NCBI GenBank assembly: GCA_003439945.1
Contig: QVRM01006137.1
Span: 40,642-104,641, forward strand
DNA from: Dermanyssus gallinae
Taxonomy: Eukaryota > Arthropoda > Arachnida > Mesostigmata > Dermanyssidae
Length of the DNA stretch: 64,000 nt
Direction: 5' to 3'
Shown: positions 48,274 to 60,427 of the stretch, piece by piece
How the letters are laid out: each line of letters starts with the position of its first letter
Numbering within the stretch: position 1 is the first letter of the stretch
Program-made: the position numbers and the translations under genes
Notes under the pieces: generated by a model
Databases searched by the model: none
Told to the model about the DNA's origin: nothing
Seen by the model: the letters and a program-made list of their open reading frames with translations, nothing else

Positions 48274-49350
48274 CTTAAATTCGACATACCCGCCAAAAAT
48301 ACTCAAATACTCCACAATCGCTCGCATTGCCATACATTTGGTTTCAAAATTATCATCACAAAATGCGCATTTACCTGAATGTGCTAGTTTTGAACACTGT
48401 GAATGGTCGTAGGGTTGTGATTTTGCGGGACTGGGTGTAGAAGCGAATATAATAGCTTATTTTTTTGCGAATTCTTTACTAAACAACCTTGTTGCATGCT
48501 CACAAAAAAAAATATATATATATACTACTCTAAATACAATGGTTTCCAAGTTAGGTGAGGTTAGTGCCGCAGTCGGCTTTATGAAACGGCCATGAGGAAA
48601 AAATAAACAAAATAGGAACAGATCTGTCTTACTAAAGAAAAAACTTTGTACCAAGCTGAAACCTCTGCTATCATATATATATATTCTGAGTATCTGCCCC
48701 TATGTAGGACAATGCCTAGCCAGATCACTTACAACTTAGAATGAAGAAATATTTTACACCTGTCTTACTAAGTAGATCGTCCACGGCTGTCAAATCGGGC
48801 ATGTGTCGTTGTTACCGTAGAGGGGGATGGACGTGACAAATCAGCGTAAATTTCAACATTCACAACTTACTGCTAAATCGTAACGCTTAGAAACTGAGCT
48901 TTCTAAAAACTGCGGTATGCAGCAGCATAAACTCGAGAAATTTGTTTTTAGTATTTCATTGTAGCTGTTTTCCCAGGCATGCGGATCTATCTCCTCCGAT
49001 CTGCTATGTGACTATTTCGCCCAGATGCTTCGTTGCCAGATGCTATCACCCCCTGTCCAGGTCACACCTCCGGCTCGAATTTGTACTACACTGTTTGCTC
49101 AGATATGGGCCCGTCGTCGGGTTAGCGTCGCAGCTTCGTAAGAAGACGAAGGTCTCTGGTGACCGATATCGACCACCCGGCACATTCTCCTGCTGGGCGG
49201 TCAAATCAAAGGGAACAAAAAAAAACCGAGTCAGCCAAACCGTCGAGGCGTTCGTAGCAGCCGCAGCAAGAGCGAGAACTCTTCTGCTGCTGCTGCTGCT
49301 GCTGCGTAGCGCGGCGATGCTGTTGTGCCAGCAAGGTAAACCGTTGTATT

Positions 49351-49380
49351 GCGCCTACACCGAGCTCTCGGTGTAGGCGC
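49351..49380. repeat. Perfect GC-rich hairpin, 14-bp arms
   Basis: GCGCCTACACCGAG and CTCGGTGTAGGCGC are exact reverse complements separated by only CT. No T-run follows that would make it an obvious terminator, and no gene adjoins it. Confidence 0.95.
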
Positions 49381-51776
49381 GTAGTAGCATATGGGCTCGA
49401 CGTTATTGGCAGGCTAAAATAGACTAAATTGATTGACCAATACGGACTTGCAAACGGATCTCCTCTGGTCACGACTCCCTCGGGCCGGCGTAGGTCGGCG
49501 TAGTAAGGGCGTTTCGTTTTGTTTAGGTTCTTGTTCCGGTCGGCGGTGATGGCGTGCCTTCGAAGGTAGGCAAAGAAAAGCAAAACAAACGACAACGAGA
49601 ATAAGACGCACAATTCCCAGCAGCGAAAATTCTAGATGGTTATGAACGCTTAGAGTAGTACAAGTCGTTCTGCCGCATCACATTGTAGTTATGATCAGTG
49701 TGACCTTTGCGCAGTCAAAGTTCATTGCGCCGCTAATTTGACTTGAAGCTAAAGCTTGGAGGTAATGTAGGTGTTTAGCCTCGTCGCAAAGTGCCTGCCA
49801 AATCCTAATTCAAAGCACCAGAAGAGAAATGGGTGGGTTGAAGTGAAAGTACTATCTGTTTGGGCATTGGGTAAGGAAACGATGTTCTACTATGAGTGTT
49901 GCGCCGACAGAGGACGCGATGGAGCATCCGAAGATAAGAGTTAAGTGTCGATAGTTTCGGAGACTTCCACGGAAAGTACCAGATCAAAGGTTTGCACCAC
50001 AGTTGAGTGTTTTTTTTTAATTTGAACAACTTTTAAACAACTAGCCTATAGTATGGTGACGGTACTCTGCAAAGGAGTGTGGCCAGGTGCGTGCAAGTAT
50101 GCCCGTTTAGTGTATATATGTGTTTGATAAAATTTAGTGTGATAAGTGATGCTGCTTCGTGGTCTGGTGGGAGAGGGTCAACGACGTCTAAGCCAATGGA
50201 TTCAGCGATGAATCCCACTAGCTCCACGCACAGTGGCAGCAGCTTAAGATGCATGCCGGCCAGTTTACTGCCGGTATTGTGGAGGAGTGTTAGGGAGAAG
50301 GTCGGTAACTGAGCGTAGCCGGCTATGTTCATCCAATGGTCTAGGCAATGCGGCAGTTACTAAACTAGTCAAAAACGGATCGTAATCGCTGGAGATTCAA
50401 ACTTTAGTTTCCACCCGAAAACGAGAGACACAAAAATGCATGTTGCATTCAACGTCAGCACGGCTCTGCCCCGCTTGGCTAGAAGCGTTTTCTTTCAGTG
50501 CCTTTAGTTTTAGCTCAGTCCGGATTTGGACAAGTTCGGTGACGTAAAAATGCTACAGTGAATGCAACAAAGAGACGTTCGCCACAAGCCTGACATTTCA
50601 GTCCACTGCAGTGCCGTATGCTGCGGCGTCTACTCATGCGTTGACAGCGTGTCTCGTTATGCATGTGCGTACCACGTATGCAAGACACTATTGTAACATC
50701 CAGTATTCAGCACATCATCAGTCGTATGAATGTATACGAACGTGTAGGCAGTCCTAGACCTGCTACTGCGCAAAGGCAGTAGACATTCTCCGGCTACAAA
50801 TTGACGGCGTTCGTTCGACAAGAAGGAACTGCAGGTTGGATGAAATGCGGTTTTTACATACATATTGTTTCTGTCGTAAAACATTGCATTTTAAGATGGT
50901 ACATAATTGCAATATAGTTCGCGGTTTATGCAGGCTAACAACGCAAAGTTTACCGAAGTAGATTAAGTTCATTGGTCGTTACCGTTGTCGATGCGTGATT
51001 TGCTAGCAAGAATGGTGGCGTACGGCAGAAAGAAGCACAGGAAGAAGTGGAAGAGGACGAAAATAAAAGAAAAGTGAAAAAGCGGCGGCGACGACCACGA
51101 CAACGACGATAACAACAACTAGGACAACCGAACGAATGAAATAATAAGACAGAAAGGTCAGCTGATGGCCTAACTATGTACTCTGGCAGCATAAGCAAGC
51201 TTGCAAGCTTCGGTGATGCAAAACAGAGACACATGCGTGACATGCGCCGCCGCTATAAGGGATAAGGAGAAAGGCTGGCTAATAGCTGATCGGCGGCCTC
51301 GACCAACCAGGAAGGCCAGGACGCTGCATGATGACCTTGCTGCTTAGACGGCTTGACCTTGCCGATGTTGCCACGCCACCCGCGACCTGCGATTCGCGCT
51401 AGCAACGCAAACGTTGACTTCTCTCTGGAGTAGGCGTGCATGTTTATGGTTGTTGTCGTTGTTGTTGTTGTTGTTGTTGTTGTTGCCGTCGTCGTCGTCG
51501 TGTTCGGTCGTTGTGTCGAGGTCGAGCGTGAATTTGTTCGTTATCGTGTAAGCCGGACAAATGCATAATTTAGGTCGATTTAACAGCGCGCGAGGATTGA
51601 CACGCCGGACGACGAGGACGACAACACGCTGCGCAGCAGCCAGCTCGTGCTTGTGGTACACGACCACTACCATCACCACCGCTACAACTAATGCTACTTC
51701 TACTACGACACCTATTACTACTACTACTAATTCCCATACGAGCTGCAAGAGTCGAAGGCAATAACGTCGTCGTCGT

Positions 51777-51988
<212 letters not shown>

Positions 51989-52354
51989 GTTCTCGTCATC
52001 GTCGGTAGTTTCACACCCCCGCAAGCCTCTCTTTGCTGTCCACCCCACGCTTCCCCCTGTACTGGTGGGTCAAAACGTTTATAAGAACGCCTGCTGACAA
52101 TGTCAAAAAGCACACGAGCCGACTGCGACGCCGGAGAGGGTCGTCGTTTAGAAGTAACAGAAATAAGTATCATAGCGTGGATTTTGTTGGATAAGTATCA
52201 TAGCGATGTTTTGAATTGGGTTTGGTGCAGGCCGCGTAAGTATGACCACATGTACACAGGATTGTAATATAAATTGAATAAATAAATTCAAATAATAGCA
52301 ACAAAGAAAATGTAATGGCTCAAACACTGTACGACACTTACACTTTAGTGACAA

Positions 52355-53090
52355 CGGAGTAAAGCGTACAGTACCATCGCTAAGTGGGTTGCCTTATTTA
52401 AAAAGGGGCTTTTATGAGCACCGAGGATGCACATTTGTTTTGGACGGACAGCAACAACAGCTTCGAATGAGAACACTGTACTGAAGGAACTCCACGAAGT
52501 TCTGATAACTGATTGCCGATTGAAGCTGCGCGAAACAGTGGAGCCCGTCGGCACCGGCCGTGGCGCGATTTGTTAAATCTGCACCAACATGTATGTATGG
52601 TTTATGTATGGTTGTTATTGTTGTTGTTAAAAAATTAAAACAAAAACTAAGTGGACACCACACGAGTCAACATGGAGCGAAAACTGACCGCGTGCCAGTT
52701 TCGGAGGCTTTACGACAAAATCCGCAGAACTCGTTGGGCCGATTCGTAAGGGTTGACGAAACCTGGATCTGTCACTTCACTCCAGAACAGGGAGATGCCA
52801 CAGAGTTTTCCCACGAAAGTCACTATCGAAAACGCGTTGGCGACCGTTTTTGGGATACAAAAGATGTTCTACATACTATTACGACTACATACAAATACTA
52901 GAGGAAGGGCAATCACTGGAGTGAATCACTAAGCAGCACCCTTGACCCAGCTGAAGGAGCGTATCGTAGCATTAGCGGCCCAGAGTGCAGAAAAGGACTA
53001 TGTTGTTGCAGAAAGAGAGTTGTGGTGTCCCAATATGACGGTGCTCCTGGCTACACATTTTCTATCGGTTTGGCCAAAAAATGAGGATCG
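52355..53090 (+). mobile_element. mariner-like transposase relic (VDETW type)
   Basis: Segments follow the order of a mariner transposase. YSTIAKWVALFKKG (from 52367) and GRTATTASNENTVLKELHEV are the N-terminal helix-turn-helix part. RLKLRETVEPVG follows, then KTDRVPVSEALRQNPQNS and RFVRVDETWICHFTPE with the first catalytic Asp at 52755-52757. GDRFWDTKDVL is next (usual VFWD-x-G segment), then LTQLKERIVALAAQ (from 52942) and VVVSQYDGAPGYTF with the second catalytic Asp at 53037-53039 (usual form HQDNAPAHT). The third catalytic Asp and C-terminus are not recognisable after 53090. Stops and frame changes make it dead. A short GTT run is inserted near 52606-52628. No terminal inverted repeats were identified. 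Confidence 0.85.
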
Positions 53091-54890
53091 TCCGACTGGG
53101 TGTCGAGAGGACTATATTGGATAGTAAAAGGTGGTTCAGTTATTGCTTGTGTTCCATGGCAGCAATTTATTGATTCACCTTGTACTTCAGCTACCGTCAT
53201 GGACAAAACACAACCGAATTGCATCGGGAGCCTTATGTACGCTGCGCGGGTACGATTGGTCTGACGTGTACGTCGTCGCAGAATAGCATCTCTAACGGCG
53301 GCCGAAGAATCAGCCGAGTTCTCCTAATTAGAACATAGTCACTCCGCCAGAAGGAGACTTGCAGAAGCATCTTCTTTCCCCGTCCAATCTCCTCGTCTTT
53401 CACCTTTACCTACTCACTCGCTCTCTCTCTCTCTCTTTCCCTCGCTTTTTCTTTTCTTCATTATCTCTACGTTTCGATATATATCTATTCGGCCTAGATT
53501 TCGGCCTAGTTCTGTACGCGTTTCCCATTTTCTGCGTCCTTTCTGGCTTAACTACCATTGCTAGCTGGAGGGCGTGGTTGGCCACCAACCGATGTACTAC
53601 TGTGTGTAGACGCGGACGTGGCGGAATTGATCACGCTAGATCACTGACGACGACGCGCGGATTGCACTCGAATCCGGGATTATCTCGAGAGGAACGGCAA
53701 AACATGAAGAGTCCAGCAGGATGGATAACGACTTCCTGGAGCAGCAGCAGCAGCAACAGCAGCGAGGCGATGTACGAAATGCGAGCAGAGCAAAAGAAAG
53801 TCAAGGGAGAATTTTCGATTCAATATGTACGACCAGTAAGTCCGACCACTATTGCGCCGAACGGGCCCCGCACGCACGCACGACGACAACAACGACGTCA
53901 TGAAGCCAGATGCGTCCAGATGAAGGTGGAATTAGGCCAAGAGGCACTTCGTCGCACTTCGTCGGATGGCTAGGCTCGGTCCGGCGATAGGCCCGACGAG
54001 ACCGAGGTGCCCAGCCGCGTCGACTGACTCCCCGGATTATAGCCGAGACAGCGCGATAGCTCACTGGCGCTACGCGGTTGCTGTGTCCTTGGCGGCTCGT
54101 TGGTCTGCCTGTCACAGTAATATATATATATATATATATATACATTCGTGCGTACAAGCCGGCCAGCATATCTAGACGCGAACGTACTTCCAGGTACACC
54201 TTTCAGGTCCTTGTCAAGAACAAAAGCATATACTACTATATGTAAACACTCTCTACCTAGCTCTACTGACAATGTGAAGCACGTCGAGCGTGTGGCCGCC
54301 GCAACCAAGCCGTTAGAAGTCCGAATAGCCGACAAAGACGGTAAGGTAACCTAACTGAACGTCGAGTATATGTAATATATAACGAGAGAGAGGCATTGCA
54401 ATGGGAGTCGTTCTAATGATTTATAGGCTCCTCAGCGCTCGATCACCACGAAGTGGAGACCACTGCGAGCCCAGCCAATACATAACCTGTCATCACCAAA
54501 CCACCGCTTGCGTCTCAAAGGGAGGAGCTGAAGGGCAAAAAAAGAGAATGAGAAAATTTCGATTAGACTCGTAATCGAACAAGACCCCCGTAATAACAAA
54601 GCAACAGATAGAGTGCAAGAGATCACGCTGGCGACAACCGTGCGTTCGTTTAGCGCGGCCGTTAATGGTAACAATGCGACGGGGGCGGTACCGATGGCTA
54701 CAGCGGCAATTGTGCTACGCTGGCACAGAGCGGTGCTCGACCCTGCGGCAATAGCAACAACAACAACAACAAAGAACTGTGACAACAGTAGCCGTCAACC
54801 AATAACAACGACAGCAGCAACTTCAGAACGCAACAACAGATTTGTAGAACAATGTCAGCAAAAATATGTGAGTATCGAGCGTACGGTACC
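53091..54890. other. Stretch without a recognised gene
   Basis: CT-rich 53415-53440, CAG near 53741-53763, CAA/CGA near 53881-53897, TA 54119-54142 and CAA 54755-54771. A 204-codon plus-strand frame (53359-53973) begins in CT-rich low complexity, has one hydrophobic stretch and a Ser run from CAG triplets, and no recognised domain; I do not call it a gene. Confidence 0.6.
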
Positions 54891-54903
54891 CTCAGGCATA
54901 CTA
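54891..54903. repeat. Left target-site duplication of SINE-A copy 3
   Basis: CTCAGGCATACTA, identical to 55064-55076. Confidence 0.88.
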
Positions 54904-55060
54904 ATATTTTACGTCCATGGGTTTGCTTTCGCACTGCTTCGTAAGACGAACTCCATAAACACACATGTGCAATACATGTGGGGTTAGAACCAATCCACCT
55001 GCGTGTCTCCTTCGGTCGCGAGGTGCACGCGAATGCACCCACCACACCACCGGGCTCGAC
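54904..55060 (-). mobile_element. tRNA-derived SINE, family A, copy 3, with target-site duplication
   Basis: On the minus strand the head starts GTCGAGCCCGGTGGTGTGG, as in copy 2. It has a worn B box (GGTTCTAACCCC) and the body element TTTATGGAGTTCGTCTTACG, and it stops at about GGACGTAAAATAT. A perfect 13-bp duplication CTCAGGCATACTA flanks it (54891-54903 and 55064-55076), which shows insertion by target-primed copying. Compared with copy 2 it lacks the last 45 or so bases, including the GGGTCAGCCC block and the triplet tail, so the 3' end is shortened, not the 5' end as is usual. Confidence 0.87.
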
Positions 55061-55063
55061 ACT

Positions 55064-55076
55064 CTCAGGCATACTA
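55064..55076. repeat. Right target-site duplication of SINE-A copy 3
   Basis: CTCAGGCATACTA, identical to 54891-54903. Confidence 0.88.
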
Positions 55077-55854
55077 GGTAGCAGATATGGTCAGCGTACG
55101 ATCAGCAGCGGGAGATAGCTAAGCCTTAGTAGAAATCTTTTAGAAATAACACGAATAATATTTCGTATTCGTATTATTTATAAATACGAATACGAGCTAG
55201 TATGACGCTGTGGACACGTATAGGCTTTCGCACAGCACTTGCTCAGACATCCGAATCGAGGTAGATACTGTATGTATATGTCTGTACACACGGGCAGGCC
55301 CTGACAACAAAGCCAGGACCCGGGGTCGGTCTTGCAAAGAAAAAAGGACACAGCGAGTTGTCTCACTGACTCGACGACCGTGAGGCACCGTGCTCCTGGC
55401 GGCTAGTCCTTGACGGTCAAGGTGCGCCAGTGGGCATTGGTTGGGCGCCTAAGTATCAGTAGACATGTAGGCCAGGTGAATATGCTTAGCGCATGTTTGC
55501 ACTTTGGTGGAATCAGTCAAGGACTATACACGGAATCATTGTGTCCGGAATTCTGTGTCTGAGTAACCTTGCGAAGCTCGTGTGAGAGCCTCGGAGCGTG
55601 CCCGATGCTCATAGATAACGCCGATGGCATTCTTGCTTCGGGCAGGGTGACCTTCGTCGGTCCGAATGGTACTTGTTTTTGTCTGTCACAGAAAAACAGG
55701 CAACCAAATTGGCCGATTGATGGCACCGTTTGTCACTCAGGCCAAATTAGACGTGGCACATTCATCGCTTCAAGATAGATCGAGCGCTTTAGATCGAGCA
55801 TCCACGCAAGTGCGCCTTGTGTACACGCAACTTCACATTTAAATCGATTACGAG
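55077..55854. other. Stretch without a recognised gene
   Basis: A 13-bp-arm hairpin at 55163-55195, otherwise unique sequence. The plus-strand frame at 55569-55778 (69 codons, mixed composition) has no recognised family, although it lies just upstream of a possible LINE Cys-rich fragment. Confidence 0.6.
55163..55195. repeat. Hairpin, 13-bp arms
   Basis: TCGTATTCGTATT and AATACGAATACGA are exact reverse complements with a 7-nt loop. Confidence 0.93.
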
Positions 55855-55925
55855 GATTTTGCGGTAAGGCCAACGCTTTGCATTTGGAAAGTCTTACGTG
55901 CAAGTCCGGAGCTTATCACCTACAA
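55855..55925 (+). mobile_element. Possible LINE Cys-rich fragment
   Basis: A plus-strand frame reads FCGKANALHLESLTCKSGAY followed by HLQ. This resembles the C-G-x-x-V-x-x-x-G-x-H-x-L-x-C-x-x-S-A-x-x-x-x-H segment between the RT and the C-terminal domain of the LINE type seen at 60428-61330. It is short and unsupported by neighbours, so it is tentative. Confidence 0.35.
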
Positions 55926-56161
55926 ATAGACTTCTGGGGATTTCCTTTCAGTTTGGGTTAATGCAAAAGCTAAACTATGGAAGCTTATAACATAATGACA
56001 ACAAAGACATGTTACGAAGACATAAAGCTCTTTATATGTATGTATGTATATATATATATATATATAATAAATTAATAGTATGCATACTTTGTATATGCTA
56101 TGTGGGGGATGAATAATATATGTGTAAGCGTAAGTAGATGTGTACAACATCCATATGTGTT

Positions 56162-56199
<38 letters not shown>

Positions 56200-57250
56200 G
56201 AAATGTATACATTAAGTGTGCGCCATACTGTTTAACTGCGTAAGGTTACAGATGCGCGTTCGGCGAGTATGTAAAATAATCATATTACCCCATATTCGGT
56301 AATCCTAGTCGGGAGCTGTATGCGTTGCTGCTGCTGCTGCTGCTGCAGCTGCAGCCGCTGAGAGCACACGGTAGCGCGAATGCACAGCCCAGCCCGCAGA
56401 GGCCGGCAGGCATACGAGAAGGTTATGCTTCATAAATTCAATTATTATTAGGTGGCGAGTAGCTGTGTTAAAGGGCCGCACTATTACGCAGTATCTGCCT
56501 CCTCCACGTTGTCGCTTCGTCAGCGAGTGCCTGAGCGCAAATATTTAACGCGGTAGCATTCAGACGGACTACGTATGATGATGATGATGATGATGCATGT
56601 TATTACTACTCTATAACTACTGCCATAATGATTATTATTGCTACTACTACTACTACCAGATAGTAATGGCTACAGCAGCCAGCCAGCCAACGTCCCATAA
56701 TGTGTTGTATGCGCCTGCGTTGTGGAGAGGATGAGGAGTGTGGAAAAACGGACTCGTCGGACAAGTTTGCGCTCAAAACCGGGGTATACAACAACATCGC
56801 CGCTACGTCTGTTGATGAGCACTCTAAGGCAATTCGAGCAAGTCCTCGCTGTGGCGCTGCGTCCGCTTAAGTGAGAGACAGACAACACGTTGTTACATAG
56901 CAACAAGATGCATGCTACGCTGGCGAGCCGTTGACGACGCATTTGTACGACTGAAAACGACTGACGGTTTTCTCGCTCTCTCGTCGGCGTTGTTATCGTT
57001 CTCTGCTTTACGTCCGCTCCGCCGGCGGCATCAGTCTCTAAACTCGTGACCTGCTACTGAAGACTAGTTGATTTTGTATACCTTCGTTAAGCTTGCCTTG
57101 CATGCATTTCACCGGGTGCACCTGCTGAATGCAGCCTAACGAGAATACTTTAATATTATCGGGCGGGCGTCAGTTGCTCTGACGCTATGGTAAGGCAGTC
57201 GCGCTTATTGTTGTTGTCGTCGTCGTCATGGGTTTTTTTATTTATTTATT
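55926..57250. other. Stretch without a recognised gene
   Basis: TA arrays 56047-56066 and 56165-56194, GCT/GCA-rich 56325-56355, GAT 56576-56595, TAC/TAG near 56639-56656. No protein family is recognised. Confidence 0.65.
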
Positions 57251-57441
57251 TTTTAAGATTTTCCATAAGGCAATTGCCCGTGTACGGTTTTTCATGTCAT
57301 GGCTAATTTTAATCCACTCCGGCTTTTACCTTGTCTAAATTGGAAACCATGCAAACCAGTATAAGAGTGGCCGGTCTGGGTCTCGAACCCAGTCCTCCCG
57401 AATGCAAGGCAAAGGCTTTGCCACTAAGCCATCTTGCTCGG
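57251..57441 (-). mobile_element. tRNA-derived SINE, family B, copy 2
   Basis: Reverse-oriented copy of 46672-46865. On the minus strand it has the same A box (TGGCTTAGTGGC), the same CTTTGCCTTGCATTCGGG, the same B box (GGTTCGAGACCC), then TGGTTTGCATGGTTTCCAAT, TTAGCCATGACAT, CCGTACACGGGCAATTGCC, ending GGAAAATCTTAAAAAA and an AAAT-type A-rich tail (about 57236-57256). The high identity to copy 1, including both promoter boxes, suggests a fairly recently active family. Confidence 0.9.
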
Positions 57442-57576
57442 TTGTTGTTGTTTTTACTGCTGTTATTGCTGTAGTTGTTTTGAAACCTGCCATAGTTACA
57501 GCGTTTACCACAGCCTCTGCTGCGGTAGTTGCTATGTTTGTTTTCATCATTGTTGCCTTGCCATTGCCACTAACAC

Positions 57577-57680
57577 TGTTGTGGTTATTGTTGTTGCTTC
57601 TTTTGTTGTTGTTGTTGTTGTTGTTGTTTATTCTGTCATTGTGATTACTGTAATTGTTGTTGTTGTTGCTCTGGCTGCAG
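57577..57680. repeat. GTT-rich array
   Basis: Imperfect GTT/ATT/GCT triplets. The frames reading Leu, Val or Cys runs here are repeat-derived. Confidence 0.88.
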
Positions 57681-59061
57681 CTGCTCGAACCGCTGTTTAC
57701 TCTCTGCCGCTACGTGCTATGGGGCTAGCGGCAAGAGTGTGCTCCCTACGTGCTGGTGTCGAAGCAACAGCAACGCTGCCTCTCGAGGCGTCTCTCTCCA
57801 AAGACGTGCTGCGGTACGTGCTGACCCTTACTCTGCTGTTCTATCAATTCTGGCGTAGTTCCGACGCAAGATCGTTGGTGGCTAGATTGTTTCATCCACC
57901 AGCTCCGCTTTCAACTCCGTCGAGATCTGACTGGAAACATTTGAGAGCTGGCGCGCGCGACAGCGAGAGAGACAGAGATTGCTTTCGCACTGGCCGACGT
58001 GACTTAAGCTGGCCGGCTGCCCGAATTACACGACACTATACTGTAGTGCTGCGCAGCTACCGTGCTTTGTACTGGATCTCCCCAGAGCTCCCCAGTTCAT
58101 GATGCGCGGCTAATTTTTAAACGAAGTCACAGCGAGGAACGGGCCATGTACAAACAGCTTGTTTTGTTTGTTGCTTTGTTTTCCGTTTCTGGTTCTCCGT
58201 TTGCTGTTTTCGGTGTTGTTGTTGTTGCTGTTTTCGGTGTTGCTGTTGATGTTTCTGGTTTTCTTCTCTCGTTTCTACTTCTCTGTTGCTCTTCTTCTGC
58301 GCAGCACTTGTGCGTGTTGTGGGCGACTCTGCTATTGCTCGAGTTCGGTATCGTCCCGGATCCCGCTCGCATCATCTCAAATACTCACTTGCCTGGCAGG
58401 ACCAAAAGTTTCGCTACCATGCCGTACGTTTTCCCGTAGGAGGTCCCGGCGGCGGACCGCGGCTAGCTGCTCAGCAACTCAACAGAGTTACCCGGAACGC
58501 AATGTAGGGAATTTCCTGATTACACCAACCTGAGTCTGAGTCTTCGCTCTGAACAACGATTGCCTTCGCTGGGCTCGTCTAGTACAGCGCTGGCTCCAGA
58601 TGCCTATGCACGTGCAGGTGTTTACTGTATGTAGTTAGCTGCATACGAACACGTACGCACTCCAGCATATGCAATGTTCGCATAAATATACATAAGCGAT
58701 TATTAGGTGGCTCTCCAACCCTTCAGTGGAATTGCTTACAATTTGCTTTTTAGCATGATTACAACCGAAGACCAAACAATGTTTCTTATGTTCCCCTAAG
58801 CAAAAAAAGGAGTACATTTTCTACTTTTATTGAACAACAAGCATTCAGCAGCATTTTTTTGCAATGGCCAGCTTGCCGGAATGTATCTTCTCTTCTGTAA
58901 TTTGTGTTTCTTCTCAATAAGACATGCTCTATTTTAACGGATAACGTACGAGTAACAACGAGCCCTGAGCGGCGTGCTAGATATCGCATCGCTTGGCAAC
59001 GCGGAGTCAAAACATATGCATATGCAAAATAATGTTAGTTTCTATTAATTTAGGGTGACAT

Positions 59062-59099
<38 letters not shown>

Positions 59100-59438
59100 T
59101 GTTCAATGTTCGAAACCCTTTCGCTCCCTCCCTTGTCCTGCCACCTCTGTCAAAATCCCACATGGTCTTGGGTGGTGAACATGATGTTGACCCCGTCTGG
59201 GTAGCACAAATTAGCCCGGCGTAGGATTCAACAGGCGCTCGTCGAGTTGTCTCCCAGCCGTTCTGCCAGCCTGCGTATCCCAGCATGCCGTGTATTTATC
59301 TATCTGCCTGTCTGATGAAGCGGTTGACACAAATGTCTGTCGGCTGCATGAAAACGATGACCACGATGATCATAATAATAGCAATACCAAGACAGGTAGC
59401 AGCAACAGTTTGAGGCGTCAGAGCTTTACTAGTCAGAG

Positions 59439-59471
59439 CTTAACGCGGTCGCCGGCGGCGACCGCGTTAAG
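59439..59471. repeat. Perfect GC-rich hairpin, 16-bp arms
   Basis: CTTAACGCGGTCGCCG and CGGCGACCGCGTTAAG are exact reverse complements separated by one G. The longest perfect GC-rich palindrome noticed in the window. Confidence 0.96.
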
Positions 59472-59651
59472 GTCATCAAACGCAATCGTTTCTGGATCAC
59501 TGGACTTTTCTGGAACACAACTAGAGTTTGTTCTCAATTGCTCGCCGCTGCAAAACAGCAGCAGCAGCAGCAGCAGTGGCAGAAACAGCTTGACAACAGG
59601 TCGATTGTTGTAACAATCGGGATGCTACTTTTTGTCGTCGTCGTCGTCATC

Positions 59652-59730
59652 TGCTTATTGTTGTGGTTGTTGTTGCTGTTGTTGTTGGTGTTATTGTTGG
59701 TGTTGTAGTTGTTCTTGTTGATGTTGGAAG
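59652..59730. repeat. GTT-rich array
   Basis: GTT/GCT/GGT triplets. Low-complexity in all frames. Confidence 0.88.
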
Positions 59731-60427
59731 TAGTAGTAGTGGTTAAGGTTGTTGGTGTCGTCCATGTCGACCATGTCGGTTATATCCTTTCTCGCTTTCG
59801 TCTCGCTATCGTGATCTCGGCACCACGAACATGTTTGCAATGTTTGCATCGGTGATGATGACGGTGATGACGATGATGATGATGGTGTCGATGGTCATTC
59901 GCACACTGCAAGCAATGGTAAGCGAGAGCGGGCCAACCCACGACGGTTGTGATAGATGGTCGTATTCGTGGTAAAGGTAGTCGTCGTAGTAGTATTAGTA
60001 GTAGTAGTAGTAGTTTGTTGTTGTAGTTTTAGTAAGATGTGTTGAGCCAGAGAGTGAGCCAGAGGTGGGGTTGATGCTGAAGGTGTTGATAATCGAGGTG
60101 TGGCCTCGAGAGTGGCCTCGGTGGTCGAGGCAACAGCAGCTGCAGCAGCAGCTGCGGCGGCGGCACCGTTGTTAATTTGAGCAGGCGACAACCGGCGCCC
60201 GCTGTACGCTGGAGCCTACGCTGCCGCGTTCATCGTCCACTCAAAGCGCATTGGCACGTCGAGCGGCATCTATTTCGCCACAGATCATAGCTCGAACGAC
60301 AGGTGGCAACACCGCTGGGATCCAAGCTTGTATACTTGTACACATCACTACATATAGGTAGTAGTACACTATTTATAGGTTACATGTATATATATATGTT
60401 TGTTTTTATTTAACATATATTTATTTA

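Larger units (their letters stand above)
57442..60427. other. Stretch without a recognised gene
   Basis: GTT-rich 57442-57680, GTT/CTG 58205-58260, TA 59068-59094, a long hairpin 59439-59471, CAG 59555-59577, GTT 59652-59730, GAT near 59852-59884, TAG/TTG near 59985-60030 and CAG/CTG near 60130-60160. Frames of 120-220 codons at 57434-58533 are built on GTT/GCT repeats; none shows a domain. Confidence 0.6.

Noticed and set aside
53359..53973. 204-codon plus-strand frame
   Set aside because: Begins in CT-rich low complexity and has Ser runs from CAG triplets. One frame of about this length is plausible by chance in 64 kb.
57434..58102. 222-codon plus-strand frame
   Set aside because: Cys/Val-rich first half comes from GTT repeats, and the second half has no recognisable domain.
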